From positions 1 to 64,000 of the forward strand of contig NZ_BOMB01000038.1 in assembly GCF_016861975.1 (NCBI RefSeq): 64,000 nucleotides of DNA, in the 5' to 3' direction. The translations under genes were made by a program, and so were the position numbers. This stretch comes from Actinocatenispora rupis. Lineage in GTDB: Bacteria; Actinomycetota; Actinomycetes; Mycobacteriales; Micromonosporaceae. This document shows, piece after piece, positions 8,890-17,800 of this stretch. Numbering within the stretch: position 1 is the stretch's first letter; each line of letters opens with the position of its first letter. The notes beneath the pieces were generated by a model that made no database searches, was not told the origin of the DNA, and worked only from the letters and a program-made list of their open reading frames with translations.

Positions 8890-9798
8890 TCAGTCCTGCC
8901 GCAGGCGGGGATTGAGGAGTTCCTCCAGCGAGCGCGTCATCAGCACCAGACCCAGCTGCAGCAGGCTGATCGCGATCACCGGGGAGAGGATGTAGAACAC
9001 GCTGTCGGAGTCGAAGATCGCGCCGCGGGTCCACGCCTCGTTGAGCATGATCCCCCAGTTGTGGCCGGCGAGCGGGGCCAGACCGAGGAAGTACAGGCCG
9101 ACGAGGGCGTAGATCGCGTTCGTCATGCCGATCATGAAGTTCATGACGATGAAGCTCGCCATGTTCGGCAGGATCTCCACCGACAGGATCCGCGCCGTAC
9201 CGAGGTCGAGCAGTTGCGCGGCCTCCACGTACTCGCGCTCGCGCAGCGACAGTACCTGGGCGCGGACCGCGCGCAGCAGGGTCGGCCAGCTCAGGATCCC
9301 GATGAGCGACGCCAGCAGCAGCGAGTTGTCCAGGTGGTACAGCGAGGACAGTACGGCGAGCAGCGCGATCTGCGGCACGGTCAGCACGATGTCGGTGGCC
9401 GCGGTGACGACCGAGTCGACCACCCCGCCGAGGTACGCGGCGAGCGAGCCGAACACGATCGCGATCAGCGTGGACAGGATGGCCGCGGCGAACCCGACCA
9501 CGATCACCGTACGGCCGCCGTTGATGACCTGGATCAGCACGTCCCGGCCGGACGAGTCGGTACCGAGCCAGTGGCTCGCGCTCGGCGGCAGGTACACCGA
9601 GCTCGTGTCGGTCGGCAGCGTGTCCGGCGTGAACAGCGGCCCCAGCAGGGACACCAGCACGATCAGGCCCACCAGGACGAACCCGATCGTGCCGGACCGG
9701 CTGCGGGTCAGCGCGCGCACCACGTTCCGGCTGGGGCGCACCGGTTTCCGCACCACGGTCGGCGATTCGAGGGTACTGGTACCGACGGTCGCGGTCAC
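8890..9798 (-). CDS. Peptide ABC transporter permease, DppC type
   Basis: This 302-residue inner-membrane permease has an N-terminal helix followed by the family's binding-protein-dependent transport domain, with about six membrane helices in total. The cytoplasmic coupling loop that docks on the ATPase is visible as EYVEAAQLLDLGTARI, a match to the EAA motif. The GTDSSGRDV segment after the first helix is diagnostic of DppC/OppC. Its start overlaps the stop of the DppB-like gene by 4 bp. Confidence 0.93.
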   Translation of the reverse strand: MTATVGTSTLESPTVVRKPVRPSRNVVRALTRSRSGTIGFVLVGLIVLVSLLGPLFTPDTLPTDTSSVYLPPSASHWLGTDSSGRDVLIQVINGGRTVIVVGFAAAILSTLIAIVFGSLAAYLGGVVDSVVTAATDIVLTVPQIALLAVLSSLYHLDNSLLLASLIGILSWPTLLRAVRAQVLSLREREYVEAAQLLDLGTARILSVEILPNMASFIVMNFMIGMTNAIYALVGLYFLGLAPLAGHNWGIMLNEAWTRGAIFDSDSVFYILSPVIAISLLQLGLVLMTRSLEELLNPRLRQD

Positions 9799-10886
9799 CG
9801 TTCACCACCACCGATCCGGATCCGCGGGTCGAGCCGGCCGTACAGCAGGTCGGCGACGAGGTTGGCGAGGACGACGGCGATCGTGATGACCAGGAAGATC
9901 CCCTGCATGAGCGGGTAGTCCCGGTCGTTGACCGCGCGGAACAGCAGGTACCCGATCCCCTGGTACTGGAAGACCTGCTCGATCAGGATCGAGCCGCCGA
10001 CCACGAACCCGGCCGCGATGGCGAGCTGGGAGAACAGCGGCAGCACCGCGTTGCGCCCCACGTACGCGGTGGCGATGCGGCGGTCGCGCAGCCCGCGCGC
10101 CTTCGCCACGGTCACGTAGTCCTCGCCGAGAGTCTCCACTGTGGACGACTTCATCACGAGCATCCACGAGCCGATCGTCGTCAGCACGTACGTGGTGATC
10201 GGCAGGCCCGCGTGGTACATGACGTCGGAGAAGAAGTCCGCGCTGAACTCCGGTGTGACACCAGGAGAGTACGCACCGCGCATCTGGCTGACGTCGAACA
10301 GGTTCAGCTGGATCCCCAGGAACACCACGATCATGATGGCCAGCAGGTAGTTCGGGATCGAGTGCAGCAGCGACCCGATCACCGACAGCACGTGGTCGAT
10401 GACCCCGTTCCGCCGGTACGCCATCGCCATGCCGAGCAGGATCCCCAGGCAGAAGCTGATGATGAGCGCGATCCCGACGCTGAACAGCGTCCACGGCAGG
10501 TACGCCACGAGGATGCTGCCGACCGTCGTGCCCGGCGACCCGATCGAGTTGCCGAGATCCCCGTGCAGCAACCCGTTCAGATAGTCCAGGTACTGCACGA
10601 CGAGCGGCTTGCCCGGGTCGAACGAGTACAGCGCCTTGGCCATGTTCGCGGCCTGGTCGTACGACATGCCGTTCTGCTGCATCAGGGTGTTGATGTAGAC
10701 CTCGACCGGGTTCCCCGGCAACAACCTGACCAGGAAGAACGTGAACGTCGCAACGAGGTAGACGGTGAGGACCGCCTTGAGGATCCGGCGGAACGCGTAA
10801 CTGCGCCAGACCGCGCTCAGGACCCTGAGCACGGCGGGCCGGGTCGGGGCCGCCGCAGCGACCGGATCTGCTTCCGTAACCGACAC
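9795..10886 (-). CDS. Peptide ABC transporter permease, DppB type
   Basis: This is the first gene of the importer operon, a 363-residue permease with an N-terminal helix (TVYLVATFTFFLVRLLPGNP, the classical DppB signature ending in PGNP) and five further helices. The EAA-like loop reads DYVTVAKARGLRDRRI. Start choice is uncertain: I used a GTG (VSVTEADP) a few bases after a G-rich stretch. The frame is open further upstream but that part is not family-like. A perfect 8-bp inverted repeat lies about 40 bp upstream and may regulate the operon. Confidence 0.88.
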   Translation of the reverse strand: MSVTEADPVAAAAPTRPAVLRVLSAVWRSYAFRRILKAVLTVYLVATFTFFLVRLLPGNPVEVYINTLMQQNGMSYDQAANMAKALYSFDPGKPLVVQYLDYLNGLLHGDLGNSIGSPGTTVGSILVAYLPWTLFSVGIALIISFCLGILLGMAMAYRRNGVIDHVLSVIGSLLHSIPNYLLAIMIVVFLGIQLNLFDVSQMRGAYSPGVTPEFSADFFSDVMYHAGLPITTYVLTTIGSWMLVMKSSTVETLGEDYVTVAKARGLRDRRIATAYVGRNAVLPLFSQLAIAAGFVVGGSILIEQVFQYQGIGYLLFRAVNDRDYPLMQGIFLVITIAVVLANLVADLLYGRLDPRIRIGGGER

Positions 10887-10922
10887 GCCTGTGTACCCCC
10901 CACGGCATTGCCGAGTCACCGA

Positions 10923-10945
10923 GTTCCCTTGCTGTGTAAGGGAAC
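10923..10945. promoter_or_regulatory. Perfect inverted repeat upstream of peptide importer operon
   Basis: GTTCCCTT and AAGGGAAC flank a 7-base spacer, centred about 48 bp upstream of the DppB start. It could be an operator or a transcript hairpin. The rest of the 352-bp gap between 10887 and 11238 holds a T7 run near 11086, moderately AT-rich sequence and the terminator of the divergent-facing neighbour. I see no gene in it. Confidence 0.45.
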
Positions 10946-11184
10946 CGATGACGTCCAACACTGCGCGAGAAGCGGATGGCTCCGCATCTGCGTTGTCACC
11001 CAACAGTCCTGGCCCGGCCCGGCCGCGAGGTCCGTCGTGCGGAGGACACTACACGCGACCCGCCCGGACGCAATGCCCACGAAGGCACTTTTTTTACAAC
11101 CGGAATCCAGACCTTGACCAGTACCGACACGGTGTCGCATGATCCGTTGAACACCGACACGCCGGCACACGTACGGACAACGCA

Positions 11185-11219
11185 AACGGCGGGCCGGTGC
11201 GGCGCACCGACCCGCCGTT
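11185..11219 (-). terminator. Hairpin terminator after osmoprotectant binding protein gene
   Basis: A 16-bp stem with one mismatch and a 3-base loop lies 19 bp beyond the stop of the binding-protein gene. In the minus direction it is followed by TTGCGTTGT, a weak U-rich tail. Confidence 0.65.
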
Positions 11220-11238
11220 CGGCGGTACTTGGAAGGGC

Positions 11239-12288
11239 TCAGCTCCCGGCGAGTGCCGCGTCCGAACTGAGCAGCAGGCTCAACGACACCTTCCCGGTCT
11301 TGAGACCGTTCTTCGACTGCGCGCCACCCGCGTCCAGCTGCGTGAACTTGCCGAACGTGATGCCGTACGTCTTCTCCAGGCCCGGCTGGCAGAACGCGCG
11401 CTGCGGGCACTCCGGCGGGCCGCCCAGCACCGTCGCCTTGCCGCTGCACTTGGCCGCGAACTCCGACAGCGTCGTCACCTTGTACTTGTCCGCGAACGCC
11501 GTCGTCACACCGAACGCGTTCTCGTCCGCCGCCGCGGACGGCTTCCCGAACTTCAGCCCGTACTTCGCGCCCAGCGCCGTCAGCGCCGTCATCGTGGTGT
11601 CGATGTTCGGCGACGCCTTCGGCTTCGCGTTCTTGCCGTTCGCCTTCTGGTTCAGGAACTCGGTCAGGGTCGCCGCGTACTCCGGCACGACCTGGATCTC
11701 GCCCTTCTCCAGCGACGGCTCGTACAGCTCGCGGTTGCCGATCGTCCGCACCGTCACCTTGTACCCCGCGGCCTGCAACACCGTCTGGTACAGGTAACCG
11801 AGGGTCTGGCTCTCCGAGAAGTTGGCCGCGCCGACCGTGATCGACCCCGACCCCTTCTGTACGCCGGCGGTCAGGTTGTTCGCCTTGGCGAAGTCGGCCG
11901 CCACCTTGGCAGGGGCGACCCGGTCCACGTCGGCCTGCTTGTTCAGCTGGATCAGCTTCGGCGTGTCCAGCGCGGCGGAGACCTTGTCCAGGTTCGCCAG
12001 CAGCGCCGGCGTGGCCACCTTCGCGTTGACCGCCGGCACGATGTTGTCCGAGTTCTGCAGGTGCTTGTCGTCCTTCAGCACCACCAGCTTGTCCCCGGCG
12101 ACCGGGGCGCAGCCGGCGCCCGACGCCTTCGACTCCGTCTTCGTACCGGAGGAGCCGGCCTGTCCACAGCCGGCGACCAGTATCCCCGCCGACAGTCCCG
12201 CAAGTATCCCGAGTACCACCCGGGTCGAGGTCGCATGTGGCCGACCCGCCGTGCCGACGAGTCGCGACCTCGACAGTCGCGTTGCCAT
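11239..12288 (-). CDS. Osmoprotectant-type ABC binding lipoprotein, apparently circularly permuted
   Basis: The 349-residue protein has a signal peptide with a LVAGC lipobox and an OpuBC/OsmF-like fold for choline, betaine or similar quaternary amines. The order of its parts is unusual. The segment right after the signal (LVVLKDDK, later LNKQADVD and VAADFAKANNL) looks like the family's usual C-terminal end. The usual start (ITVGAANFSESQTLGYLYQ) begins only near residue 125, and the protein stops at LLLSSDAALAGS, where the family normally continues into LVVLEDDK. This reads as a circular permutation of the binding domain. The gene is separated from the permease genes by 225 bp, so it may have its own promoter. 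That gap contains an AT-richer stretch near 12470-12495 but no gene. Confidence 0.85.
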   Translation of the reverse strand: MATRLSRSRLVGTAGRPHATSTRVVLGILAGLSAGILVAGCGQAGSSGTKTESKASGAGCAPVAGDKLVVLKDDKHLQNSDNIVPAVNAKVATPALLANLDKVSAALDTPKLIQLNKQADVDRVAPAKVAADFAKANNLTAGVQKGSGSITVGAANFSESQTLGYLYQTVLQAAGYKVTVRTIGNRELYEPSLEKGEIQVVPEYAATLTEFLNQKANGKNAKPKASPNIDTTMTALTALGAKYGLKFGKPSAAADENAFGVTTAFADKYKVTTLSEFAAKCSGKATVLGGPPECPQRAFCQPGLEKTYGITFGKFTQLDAGGAQSKNGLKTGKVSLSLLLSSDAALAGS

Positions 12289-12513
12289 TGATGCCCGCCT
12301 TCCGTGTCCCGGCTCGACCCCCCTGGTCGGCCGCGTGTCCGACGAGCGGTCGGCCGGCCACGGTCCGCGGTCACGGCCCGCGACCTGCCCCGGAAACCGT
12401 CCGGGTGCCTTCCGCGCCCGACAAGCCAACCCCGGGACAGGCCGCCCCGCAACCTGAATGGCGCACTCGATCCCTATCGTTACGGTAGAGATGATCACGG
12501 CCCGAGACCTTGG

Positions 12514-13224
12514 TCACCGGGCGAGCGCGACACGCGCCTTCCGGCCCCGCGGGCGACGCAACGGGCGCGGTGTCACGGCGCGCTCCGCGAGTACCAGAAG
12601 GCCCTCGATGACCAGGCACAGCAGCACCACGAGCAGGCCGCCGGCGAGTACCTGACCGCCGCCGGAGGCGATGCCCAGGCCGAAGCCCTCGCTGATGATC
12701 GCGCCCAGCCCCGGCCCGCCGACCAGCGCCGCCAGCGTCGCCGTCGCGACCACCTGCACCGCCGCCGTACGGAACCCGCTCGCCAGGTACGGCACGGCCA
12801 GCGGCAGCTCGACCCGCCACAGCACCTGCCACCCCGACAAGCCCATCCCGTACGCCGCGTCCCGGGCGCTGGGGTCCACCTCGCGCAACCCGAGTACGGC
12901 ATTGCCGAACAGCGGGGGGATGGCGAAGATCGCCAGCGCGACCACCGCCGACCACGGCCCGAACCCCAGGAACGTCAGCGGGAAGATCGACAGCAGCGCG
13001 AGCGTCGGGATCGCCCGGGTCAGGTTGGACACGCCGACGGTCAGCCCGCCGCCGCGCCCGTTGTGGCCGAGCCAGATCCCGACCGGCCACGCCACCGCGC
13101 AGCCGATGCCGACGGCCGCCGCCGAGATCCACAGGTGCTGGATGAGCAGGGCGATGATGCCGTCCGAGTTCGTCCAGTTGAGCGGGTCGTTCAGCCAGGT
13201 CAGCGCCTGCTGGATGATGGTCAT
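12514..13224 (-). CDS. Osmoprotectant ABC transporter permease, OpuCB/OpuCD type (1)
   Basis: The 236-residue permease has about five membrane helices and the compact transport domain of the glycine betaine/choline importers. The EAA-type loop is visible as DAAYGMGLSGWQVLWRVELP. The ATG follows GGAGG at five bases and overlaps the stop of the other permease by 4 bp, so the two are translationally coupled and probably form a heterodimeric channel. The C-terminus is a basic tail (PRPLRRPRGRKAR). Confidence 0.9.
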   Translation of the reverse strand: MTIIQQALTWLNDPLNWTNSDGIIALLIQHLWISAAAVGIGCAVAWPVGIWLGHNGRGGGLTVGVSNLTRAIPTLALLSIFPLTFLGFGPWSAVVALAIFAIPPLFGNAVLGLREVDPSARDAAYGMGLSGWQVLWRVELPLAVPYLASGFRTAAVQVVATATLAALVGGPGLGAIISEGFGLGIASGGGQVLAGGLLVVLLCLVIEGLLVLAERAVTPRPLRRPRGRKARVALAR

Positions 13225-13934
13225 GCCCGCCTCCGGTTCGCCCACGGGGTGACCAGCCGGCCGATCCCGGCCAGGACCACGTCGAACACCAGCGCGAGCA
13301 GGACAGTGGCGATCGTCGCGGTCATGATCTGGGCCTTGTAGAAGTTGTTGCGGAAGCCCTCCAGGATCAGCTCGCCGAACCCGCCGTACCCGCCGACGAT
13401 CGAGCCGACCGTGACCATCGCGACCGTCGACACGGTGGCGATGCGCAGTCCGGTCATGATGCTCGGCAGCGACAGTGGCAGCTCGATCCGGGTCAGCAAC
13501 CCGACCCGCCCGTACCCCATGCCGCGCGCGGCGTCGCGCACCTCCCGGGGTACCTGTTGCAGGCCGGTGAGCGTGTTGCGCACGATCACCAGCAGCGCGT
13601 ACAGCACGAGACCGATGACCACGGTCGTGGCGTACAGGCCGACAAACGGGGCGAGAACGGCGAACAGCCCCAGCGAGGGGATCGTGTAGAGCACGCTGGA
13701 AAGTGCGAGGATCGGACCCGTGAGCCACGAGACGCGGTACGCCAGGACGCCGAGCGGTACCGCGACGACCACCGCGATGAGTACCGACACGGCGGTCAGC
13801 TCGACGTGCTGCCGCAACGCGGCGGTCAGCGTGTCGGCGTTGTCCCGCACGTAAGCCCAGGAGAACCAGGGGTTTCCCGCATCACCGGTGACCGCGGCCA
13901 GCAGGTGGAGCGGGGCTCCGTGAAGAGAGGACAC
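13221..13934 (-). CDS. Osmoprotectant ABC transporter permease, OpuCB/OpuCD type (2)
   Basis: The 237-residue permease starts with WFSWAYVRDNADTLTAALRQH, the short amphipathic lead-in typical of this family, followed by five or six helices and the coupling loop DAARGMGYGRVGLLTRIELP. The GTG start given is only 2 bp away from the GTG of the divergent ATPase gene. A later GTG at 13892 (VTGDAGNPWF) would leave more room and is a reasonable alternative. Confidence 0.88.
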   Translation of the reverse strand: MSSLHGAPLHLLAAVTGDAGNPWFSWAYVRDNADTLTAALRQHVELTAVSVLIAVVVAVPLGVLAYRVSWLTGPILALSSVLYTIPSLGLFAVLAPFVGLYATTVVIGLVLYALLVIVRNTLTGLQQVPREVRDAARGMGYGRVGLLTRIELPLSLPSIMTGLRIATVSTVAMVTVGSIVGGYGGFGELILEGFRNNFYKAQIMTATIATVLLALVFDVVLAGIGRLVTPWANRRRA

Positions 13935-13936
13935 GA

Positions 13937-15025
13937 GTGGACGCTACCCCCGGAACCGGGAGCACGCCCGCCACTGGGCCCACACACGACACGCCCGCCG
14001 GTCGGGACTCCCCGGCCGAGCCGGAACGACGGGCCGGCGCCGCCGCGATCCGGCTGGACGGCCTGAGCAAGTCGTACCCGAACGGGACGGTCGCCGTCGC
14101 CGAGCTGAGCCTGTCCGTACCGGCGGGCGAGCTGGTGACGCTGGTCGGGCCGTCCGGCTGCGGCAAGTCGACGATCCTGCGCATGATCAACCGGCTGGTC
14201 GAGCCGACCGGCGGCCACATCTACCTGGACGACGAGGACATCACGGACGCGGACCCGGTCGTGCTGCGCCGCCGCATCGGGTACGCGATCCAGGACGTCG
14301 GGCTCTTCCCGCACCAGACCGTACGGGAGAACGTGGCGACCGTGCCGCGGCTCCTCGGCTGGCCCCGCGCGAAGGTACGGGAGCGGGTCGACGAGCTGCT
14401 CGACCTCGTCGGCCTCGACGGCGGCCAGTACGGCAAGCGTTATCCGAACGAGCTGTCCGGCGGCCAGCGGCAGCGCGTCGGGGTGGCCCGCGCGCTCGCC
14501 GCCGACCCGGTCGTCCTGCTGATGGACGAGCCGTTCAGCGCCGTCGACCCGATCGCCCGCACCCGGCTCCAGGAGGAGTTCCTGCGCCTCCAGGCCGAGG
14601 TACGCAAGACGACCGTCTTCGTCACCCACGACGTCGACGAGGCCGTACGGCTCGGTGACCGGATCGCGGTGCTGTCCGAGGGCGGCAAGCTGGAGCAGTA
14701 CGCGCCGCCCGCGGAGATCCTCGGCCGGCCCGCCAGCTCGTTCGTCGCCGAGTTCGTCGGCAGCGACCGCGGCATCAAGCGCCTCGGCGTCACCGACATC
14801 CCCCGACACTCCCTCCGTACTCCCGAGTCGGTGCCGGGGTGGGCGACCGCCACCGACCCGCCACACGTACCGGAGACGGCGACGCTGCGGGAGGCGCTGG
14901 CGGCGCTGCTGGAGGGTGGCACCGGCTGGGTCGTCGTCGACTCGCCTTCCGGTACGGCCGGGGTGCTCACGCCGGACGACATCTACCGGGCCATGCACGA
15001 CACGCAGCCCGGCCGACCCGCCTGA
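13937..15025 (+). CDS. Osmoprotectant ABC transporter ATP-binding protein, OpuCA type
   Basis: The 362-residue ATPase drives the betaine/choline importer encoded on the other strand. Walker A is at residues 71-79 (GPSGCGKST), the signature is LSGGQRQRVGVARAL, and Walker B is VVLLMDEPFSAVD, followed by the switch histidine in VTHDVDEA. After the ATPase domain the C-terminal 90 residues contain one CBS-like half (ATLREALAAL, GVLTPDDIYRAM). In OpuA-type systems tandem CBS domains sense ionic strength, so this may be a reduced sensor. The start must lie before residue 38, and the GTG used is the only sensible one, 2 bp from the divergent permease start. Confidence 0.92.
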   Translation: MDATPGTGSTPATGPTHDTPAGRDSPAEPERRAGAAAIRLDGLSKSYPNGTVAVAELSLSVPAGELVTLVGPSGCGKSTILRMINRLVEPTGGHIYLDDEDITDADPVVLRRRIGYAIQDVGLFPHQTVRENVATVPRLLGWPRAKVRERVDELLDLVGLDGGQYGKRYPNELSGGQRQRVGVARALAADPVVLLMDEPFSAVDPIARTRLQEEFLRLQAEVRKTTVFVTHDVDEAVRLGDRIAVLSEGGKLEQYAPPAEILGRPASSFVAEFVGSDRGIKRLGVTDIPRHSLRTPESVPGWATATDPPHVPETATLREALAALLEGGTGWVVVDSPSGTAGVLTPDDIYRAMHDTQPGRPA

Positions 15026-15029
15026 CCCG

Positions 15030-15063
15030 CCGTCCGGGGTCGCCGGACCGCGACCCCGGACGG
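15030..15063 (+). terminator. Strong hairpin after OpuCA-type gene
   Basis: A perfect 14-bp stem (CCGTCCGGGGTCGC with its complement) and a 6-base loop begin 4 bp after the ATPase stop. There is no U-run, but position and strength argue for a terminator. Confidence 0.75.
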
Positions 15064-15116
15064 CGCGCGGCACCGTCACCGCAGGTACCGCGAGGGTGCC
15101 GTTCTATGCTCGGCCC

Positions 15117-15416
15117 ATGAGCGACACGACCGGCGCGCAGCTCGACGACCTGGACCGGCTCTCCACCGAGGAGCTGCGGGAACGCGCGTTCGCGCTCGCG
15201 CACAGCCGGCACGACCGGCACTTCTTCTGGGACCTCATCCGGCACCTGCCGCACGCGCAGGAGAGCAACCTGCTCGACGACTCGACCGGCTCGATCGGCG
15301 AGTTCCTGGACGAGGTGATCGGCATGTGGCGTGAGTTCACCGGCCACGAGCAGTACGGCGAGGCCGAGCCGCTGATGCGCGCCCGCTTCATCGACTACCT
15401 AACGAAGCACTCCTGA
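15117..15416 (+). CDS. Small conserved-type hypothetical protein
   Basis: The 99-residue acidic protein has no signal or membrane helix. The sequence LSTEELRERAFALAHSRHDRHFFWD suggests a helical fold, and the composition is rich in His, Asp and Arg. I do not assign a function. Its last 29 bp overlap, tail to tail, the end of the membrane protein gene on the other strand, which is a sizeable convergent overlap. Confidence 0.75.
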   Translation: MSDTTGAQLDDLDRLSTEELRERAFALAHSRHDRHFFWDLIRHLPHAQESNLLDDSTGSIGEFLDEVIGMWREFTGHEQYGEAEPLMRARFIDYLTKHS

Positions 15417-16644
15417 CGGGCGCCCCAACGGCCTGGCCCTCGGTACGCGGGCGCGGGTGGCCCACCCACTCCACCAACCGGGTCACCACCAGGCCGAGCG
15501 CGATCGCCCCACCGGCCACCGAGTACGTGGTGACGGCGGTCGGCCAGCCGCGGATCTCCCCGTACCGCAGGACGACCAGGACGGCCGCGACACCCAGCGC
15601 GGTGCCGAACAGCCCACCGCGCCGCCCGTACGCGGAGACGCCGCCGAGCAGTACGGCGCCGAGCGCGAGCAGCAGGTCGGACAGCATCGCGCCGCCGCCG
15701 TCCGTGGTCCGGGCGTGCGCGACGGTCAGCACGCCGGCACCGCCGGCCAGGCCGGCCGACACGGTCAGCGCCACCACCGCCATCAGCGCCGCGCCGGGAC
15801 CGCGCCGTACCGCCGGATCCGCCACCGGACGGAACGCCCCGACCCCGCGCCGCGCCGGTCCCGTCAGCCCGACCACGCCGAACACCACGGACACCGCCGC
15901 CACGCCGACGCACCAGTACAGGGCGGTACGGGCCGGGTCGGGCGCGGACGTGGGCAGGCTCACCGCCCGGCCGTGGTCGACCGCGGTCATCGTCACGAAC
16001 CCGCCGCACAGCGCGACCAGGCTCGCCGCCCACGCCGGTACGTGCAGAAGCGCCACCAGTACGCCGAGGGCCAGGCCGCCGAGCAGCGCGACGCCCAGCG
16101 CCGGAGCGAGCGCACCCGCCACACCCCCGTCGTACCCGCGGGCGAAGAGGAGGCCGGCGACCGCGGCGAACGCACCGACCGCCAGGTTCGGGGCGGCGGC
16201 CCGGACGGACAGCGACACCGCCAGCGCCAGCAGGCCCAGCGTCGCGGCCTGCAGTTCCAGGACGCGCAGCCCGGCGGACGAGAACATGCCCGGCTGGTTC
16301 ACGTAACAGAACGCGACCATGCCGGCGACGCCGACCGCCAGCAGCAGCTCCCACACGCCGTGCACGAGCAGCCGGTCCCGCGGCGGGCGCGGCGGCGCCT
16401 CGTCCGGCTCCCAGCCGGCGCCGCCCAGCACCAGCGTCTGATCCGTCTCCGGCGCCCGGTACGCGGCCTGGCCGGTCTCGTACCTCGGCTCGTCGGGGCG
16501 GTATCCGGGGGTGGACACCGCCGGCTGCTCGCCGCCCACGCCGAACCCCCGGTCCGGCACCTCGCCGTACGAGTCCGTCGCGTAACGGCCGTCGGCGTCG
16601 CCGCGGTCACCGGGCAGTCGTACTGTCGCGTCGTCTGAGGACAC
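15388..16644 (-). CDS. Multi-pass membrane protein resembling sugar ABC permease
   Basis: The 418-residue protein has a roughly 105-residue charged, disordered N-terminus (many Asp, Gly and Tyr) followed by nine or ten hydrophobic helices. The Gly/Ala-rich helices (FAAVAGLLFARGYDGGVAGALAPALGV type) and the overall layout resemble RbsC-like permeases (BPD_transp_2), but no ATPase or binding protein gene is adjacent, so a transport role is uncertain. I chose the GTG start because it follows AGGAGG at five bases. It lies next to DUF3180-folK, and nothing else indicates its function. Confidence 0.8.
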   Translation of the reverse strand: MSSDDATVRLPGDRGDADGRYATDSYGEVPDRGFGVGGEQPAVSTPGYRPDEPRYETGQAAYRAPETDQTLVLGGAGWEPDEAPPRPPRDRLLVHGVWELLLAVGVAGMVAFCYVNQPGMFSSAGLRVLELQAATLGLLALAVSLSVRAAAPNLAVGAFAAVAGLLFARGYDGGVAGALAPALGVALLGGLALGVLVALLHVPAWAASLVALCGGFVTMTAVDHGRAVSLPTSAPDPARTALYWCVGVAAVSVVFGVVGLTGPARRGVGAFRPVADPAVRRGPGAALMAVVALTVSAGLAGGAGVLTVAHARTTDGGGAMLSDLLLALGAVLLGGVSAYGRRGGLFGTALGVAAVLVVLRYGEIRGWPTAVTTYSVAGGAIALGLVVTRLVEWVGHPRPRTEGQAVGAPVRSASLGSR

Positions 16645-16796
16645 GGGAGCCTCCTCGGCCGGGCCGCCGGGCGCGCCGACGGTGTGCCACCGCCGGGCCG
16701 ACACGGGACGGCCTCATGTGACCATCCTCGCGCACCGGCACCAGTTCCGTCGTACCTCTTCGCCCAACGCGGCACACCCCGCCGGCGGTACGGCGG

Positions 16797-17285
16797 TCAG
16801 CGGTCCTCGTCGTCCTCGTCGTCCGGCCGCTCCGGCACCCGGCAGGCGTGTTCCAGCCACAGCGCGGCCGCGACCAGCAGCGCCGAGCCGACGAGTCCGG
16901 CCACCGCCGGCGCCACGTCGTCGGCGGCCGCGGCGAGCTGCCCGCGCTTCAGCAGTACCCAGATCAGCGCCCCGCCGTACAGCCCGGCGAAGATCGCGCC
17001 CGCGGTCGACGACGCCTTCGCGACCAGTACGTAGCGCGCGACGGCGAGCGGGTTGACCGGCTCGGTACCCGGCCTGTGCTCGATCCGTTGCGCCGTCGAC
17101 CGGGCGACGATCCCCTCCACCACCGCCAGTACGACCAGGGTGATGCCCGGGACCAGCGGCAACGGCGGGATGTCGCCGTAGAACCGGTCGAACAGCAGCC
17201 AGCCGGCCACCGCCGCGACCACCGCGACGATCCCCAACATCGCCCGGCTCGTCGGCCGTACCCGGGGCTCCGGCTCCTGGTTCAT
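16797..17285 (-). CDS. DUF3180 membrane protein
   Basis: The 162-residue protein has four hydrophobic helices and an acidic C-terminus (PERPDDEDDEDR). DUF3180 proteins are typically found directly after folK in actinobacteria, and here the ATG overlaps the folK stop by 4 bp. The function of the family is unknown. Coupling to the folate genes suggests co-expression rather than a proven folate role. Confidence 0.85.
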   Translation of the reverse strand: MNQEPEPRVRPTSRAMLGIVAVVAAVAGWLLFDRFYGDIPPLPLVPGITLVVLAVVEGIVARSTAQRIEHRPGTEPVNPLAVARYVLVAKASSTAGAIFAGLYGGALIWVLLKRGQLAAAADDVAPAVAGLVGSALLVAAALWLEHACRVPERPDDEDDEDR

Positions 17286-17800
17286 CGCTCCCACCAGCCC
17301 GCGCCCGCCACCCTGCGTACTCCCGGCACGTCGGCGGCGACCTCGGGCGCGGCCAGCAACTCGGCCACCGGGGTACCGGCCAGCTCGGCGGACGGATCCA
17401 CCTCACGCAGCGGTACCAGCACGAACGCGCGGCTCGCGGCCCGCGGATGCGGCACGATCAGGTCCTCCTCGTCCCAGGTCACCGGCCCGTCCTCGGTACC
17501 GACGGTGATCACGTCCACGTCCAGGGTGCGCGGCCCGAACCGCCGGTCCGGGTCACGCACCCGGCCGCCCGCCGACTCCAGCGCCTGCGCCCGCCGCAGC
17601 CAGTCGCGCGGGCCGGCCGCCGGATCCGCCACCAGTACCACCGCGTTCAGGTACGCGGGCTGCTCCGTGTCGCCCCACGGCGGCGTCTCGTACAGGCCGG
17701 ACACGGCGACGAGGACGTCGGACAGCCCGGCCACCGCCGCCCGCAGCTGGCCCTCCCGGTCACCCAGGTTCGCCCCCAACGACAACGCCGCCGTACTCAT
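17282..17800 (-). CDS. folK: Dihydroneopterin-hydroxymethyl pyrophosphokinase (HPPK)
   Basis: This 172-residue enzyme transfers pyrophosphate from ATP to 6-hydroxymethyl-dihydropterin, the step before FolP. The start motif LSLGANLGDREGQL and the ATP/Mg loop RRFGPRTLDVDVI (with the catalytic Asp pair) are clear, as is the PHPRAASRAFVLVPL segment. The ATG overlaps the folB stop by 4 bp, so folP-folB-folK-DUF3180 are translationally linked. Confidence 0.95.
   Translation of the reverse strand: MSTAALSLGANLGDREGQLRAAVAGLSDVLVAVSGLYETPPWGDTEQPAYLNAVVLVADPAAGPRDWLRRAQALESAGGRVRDPDRRFGPRTLDVDVITVGTEDGPVTWDEEDLIVPHPRAASRAFVLVPLREVDPSAELAGTPVAELLAAPEVAADVPGVRRVAGAGWWER

Noticed and set aside
11083-11092. 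T7 run near the peptide importer promoter as a terminator
   Set aside because: Only a 4-bp stem precedes it, and no gene on the plus strand ends there.
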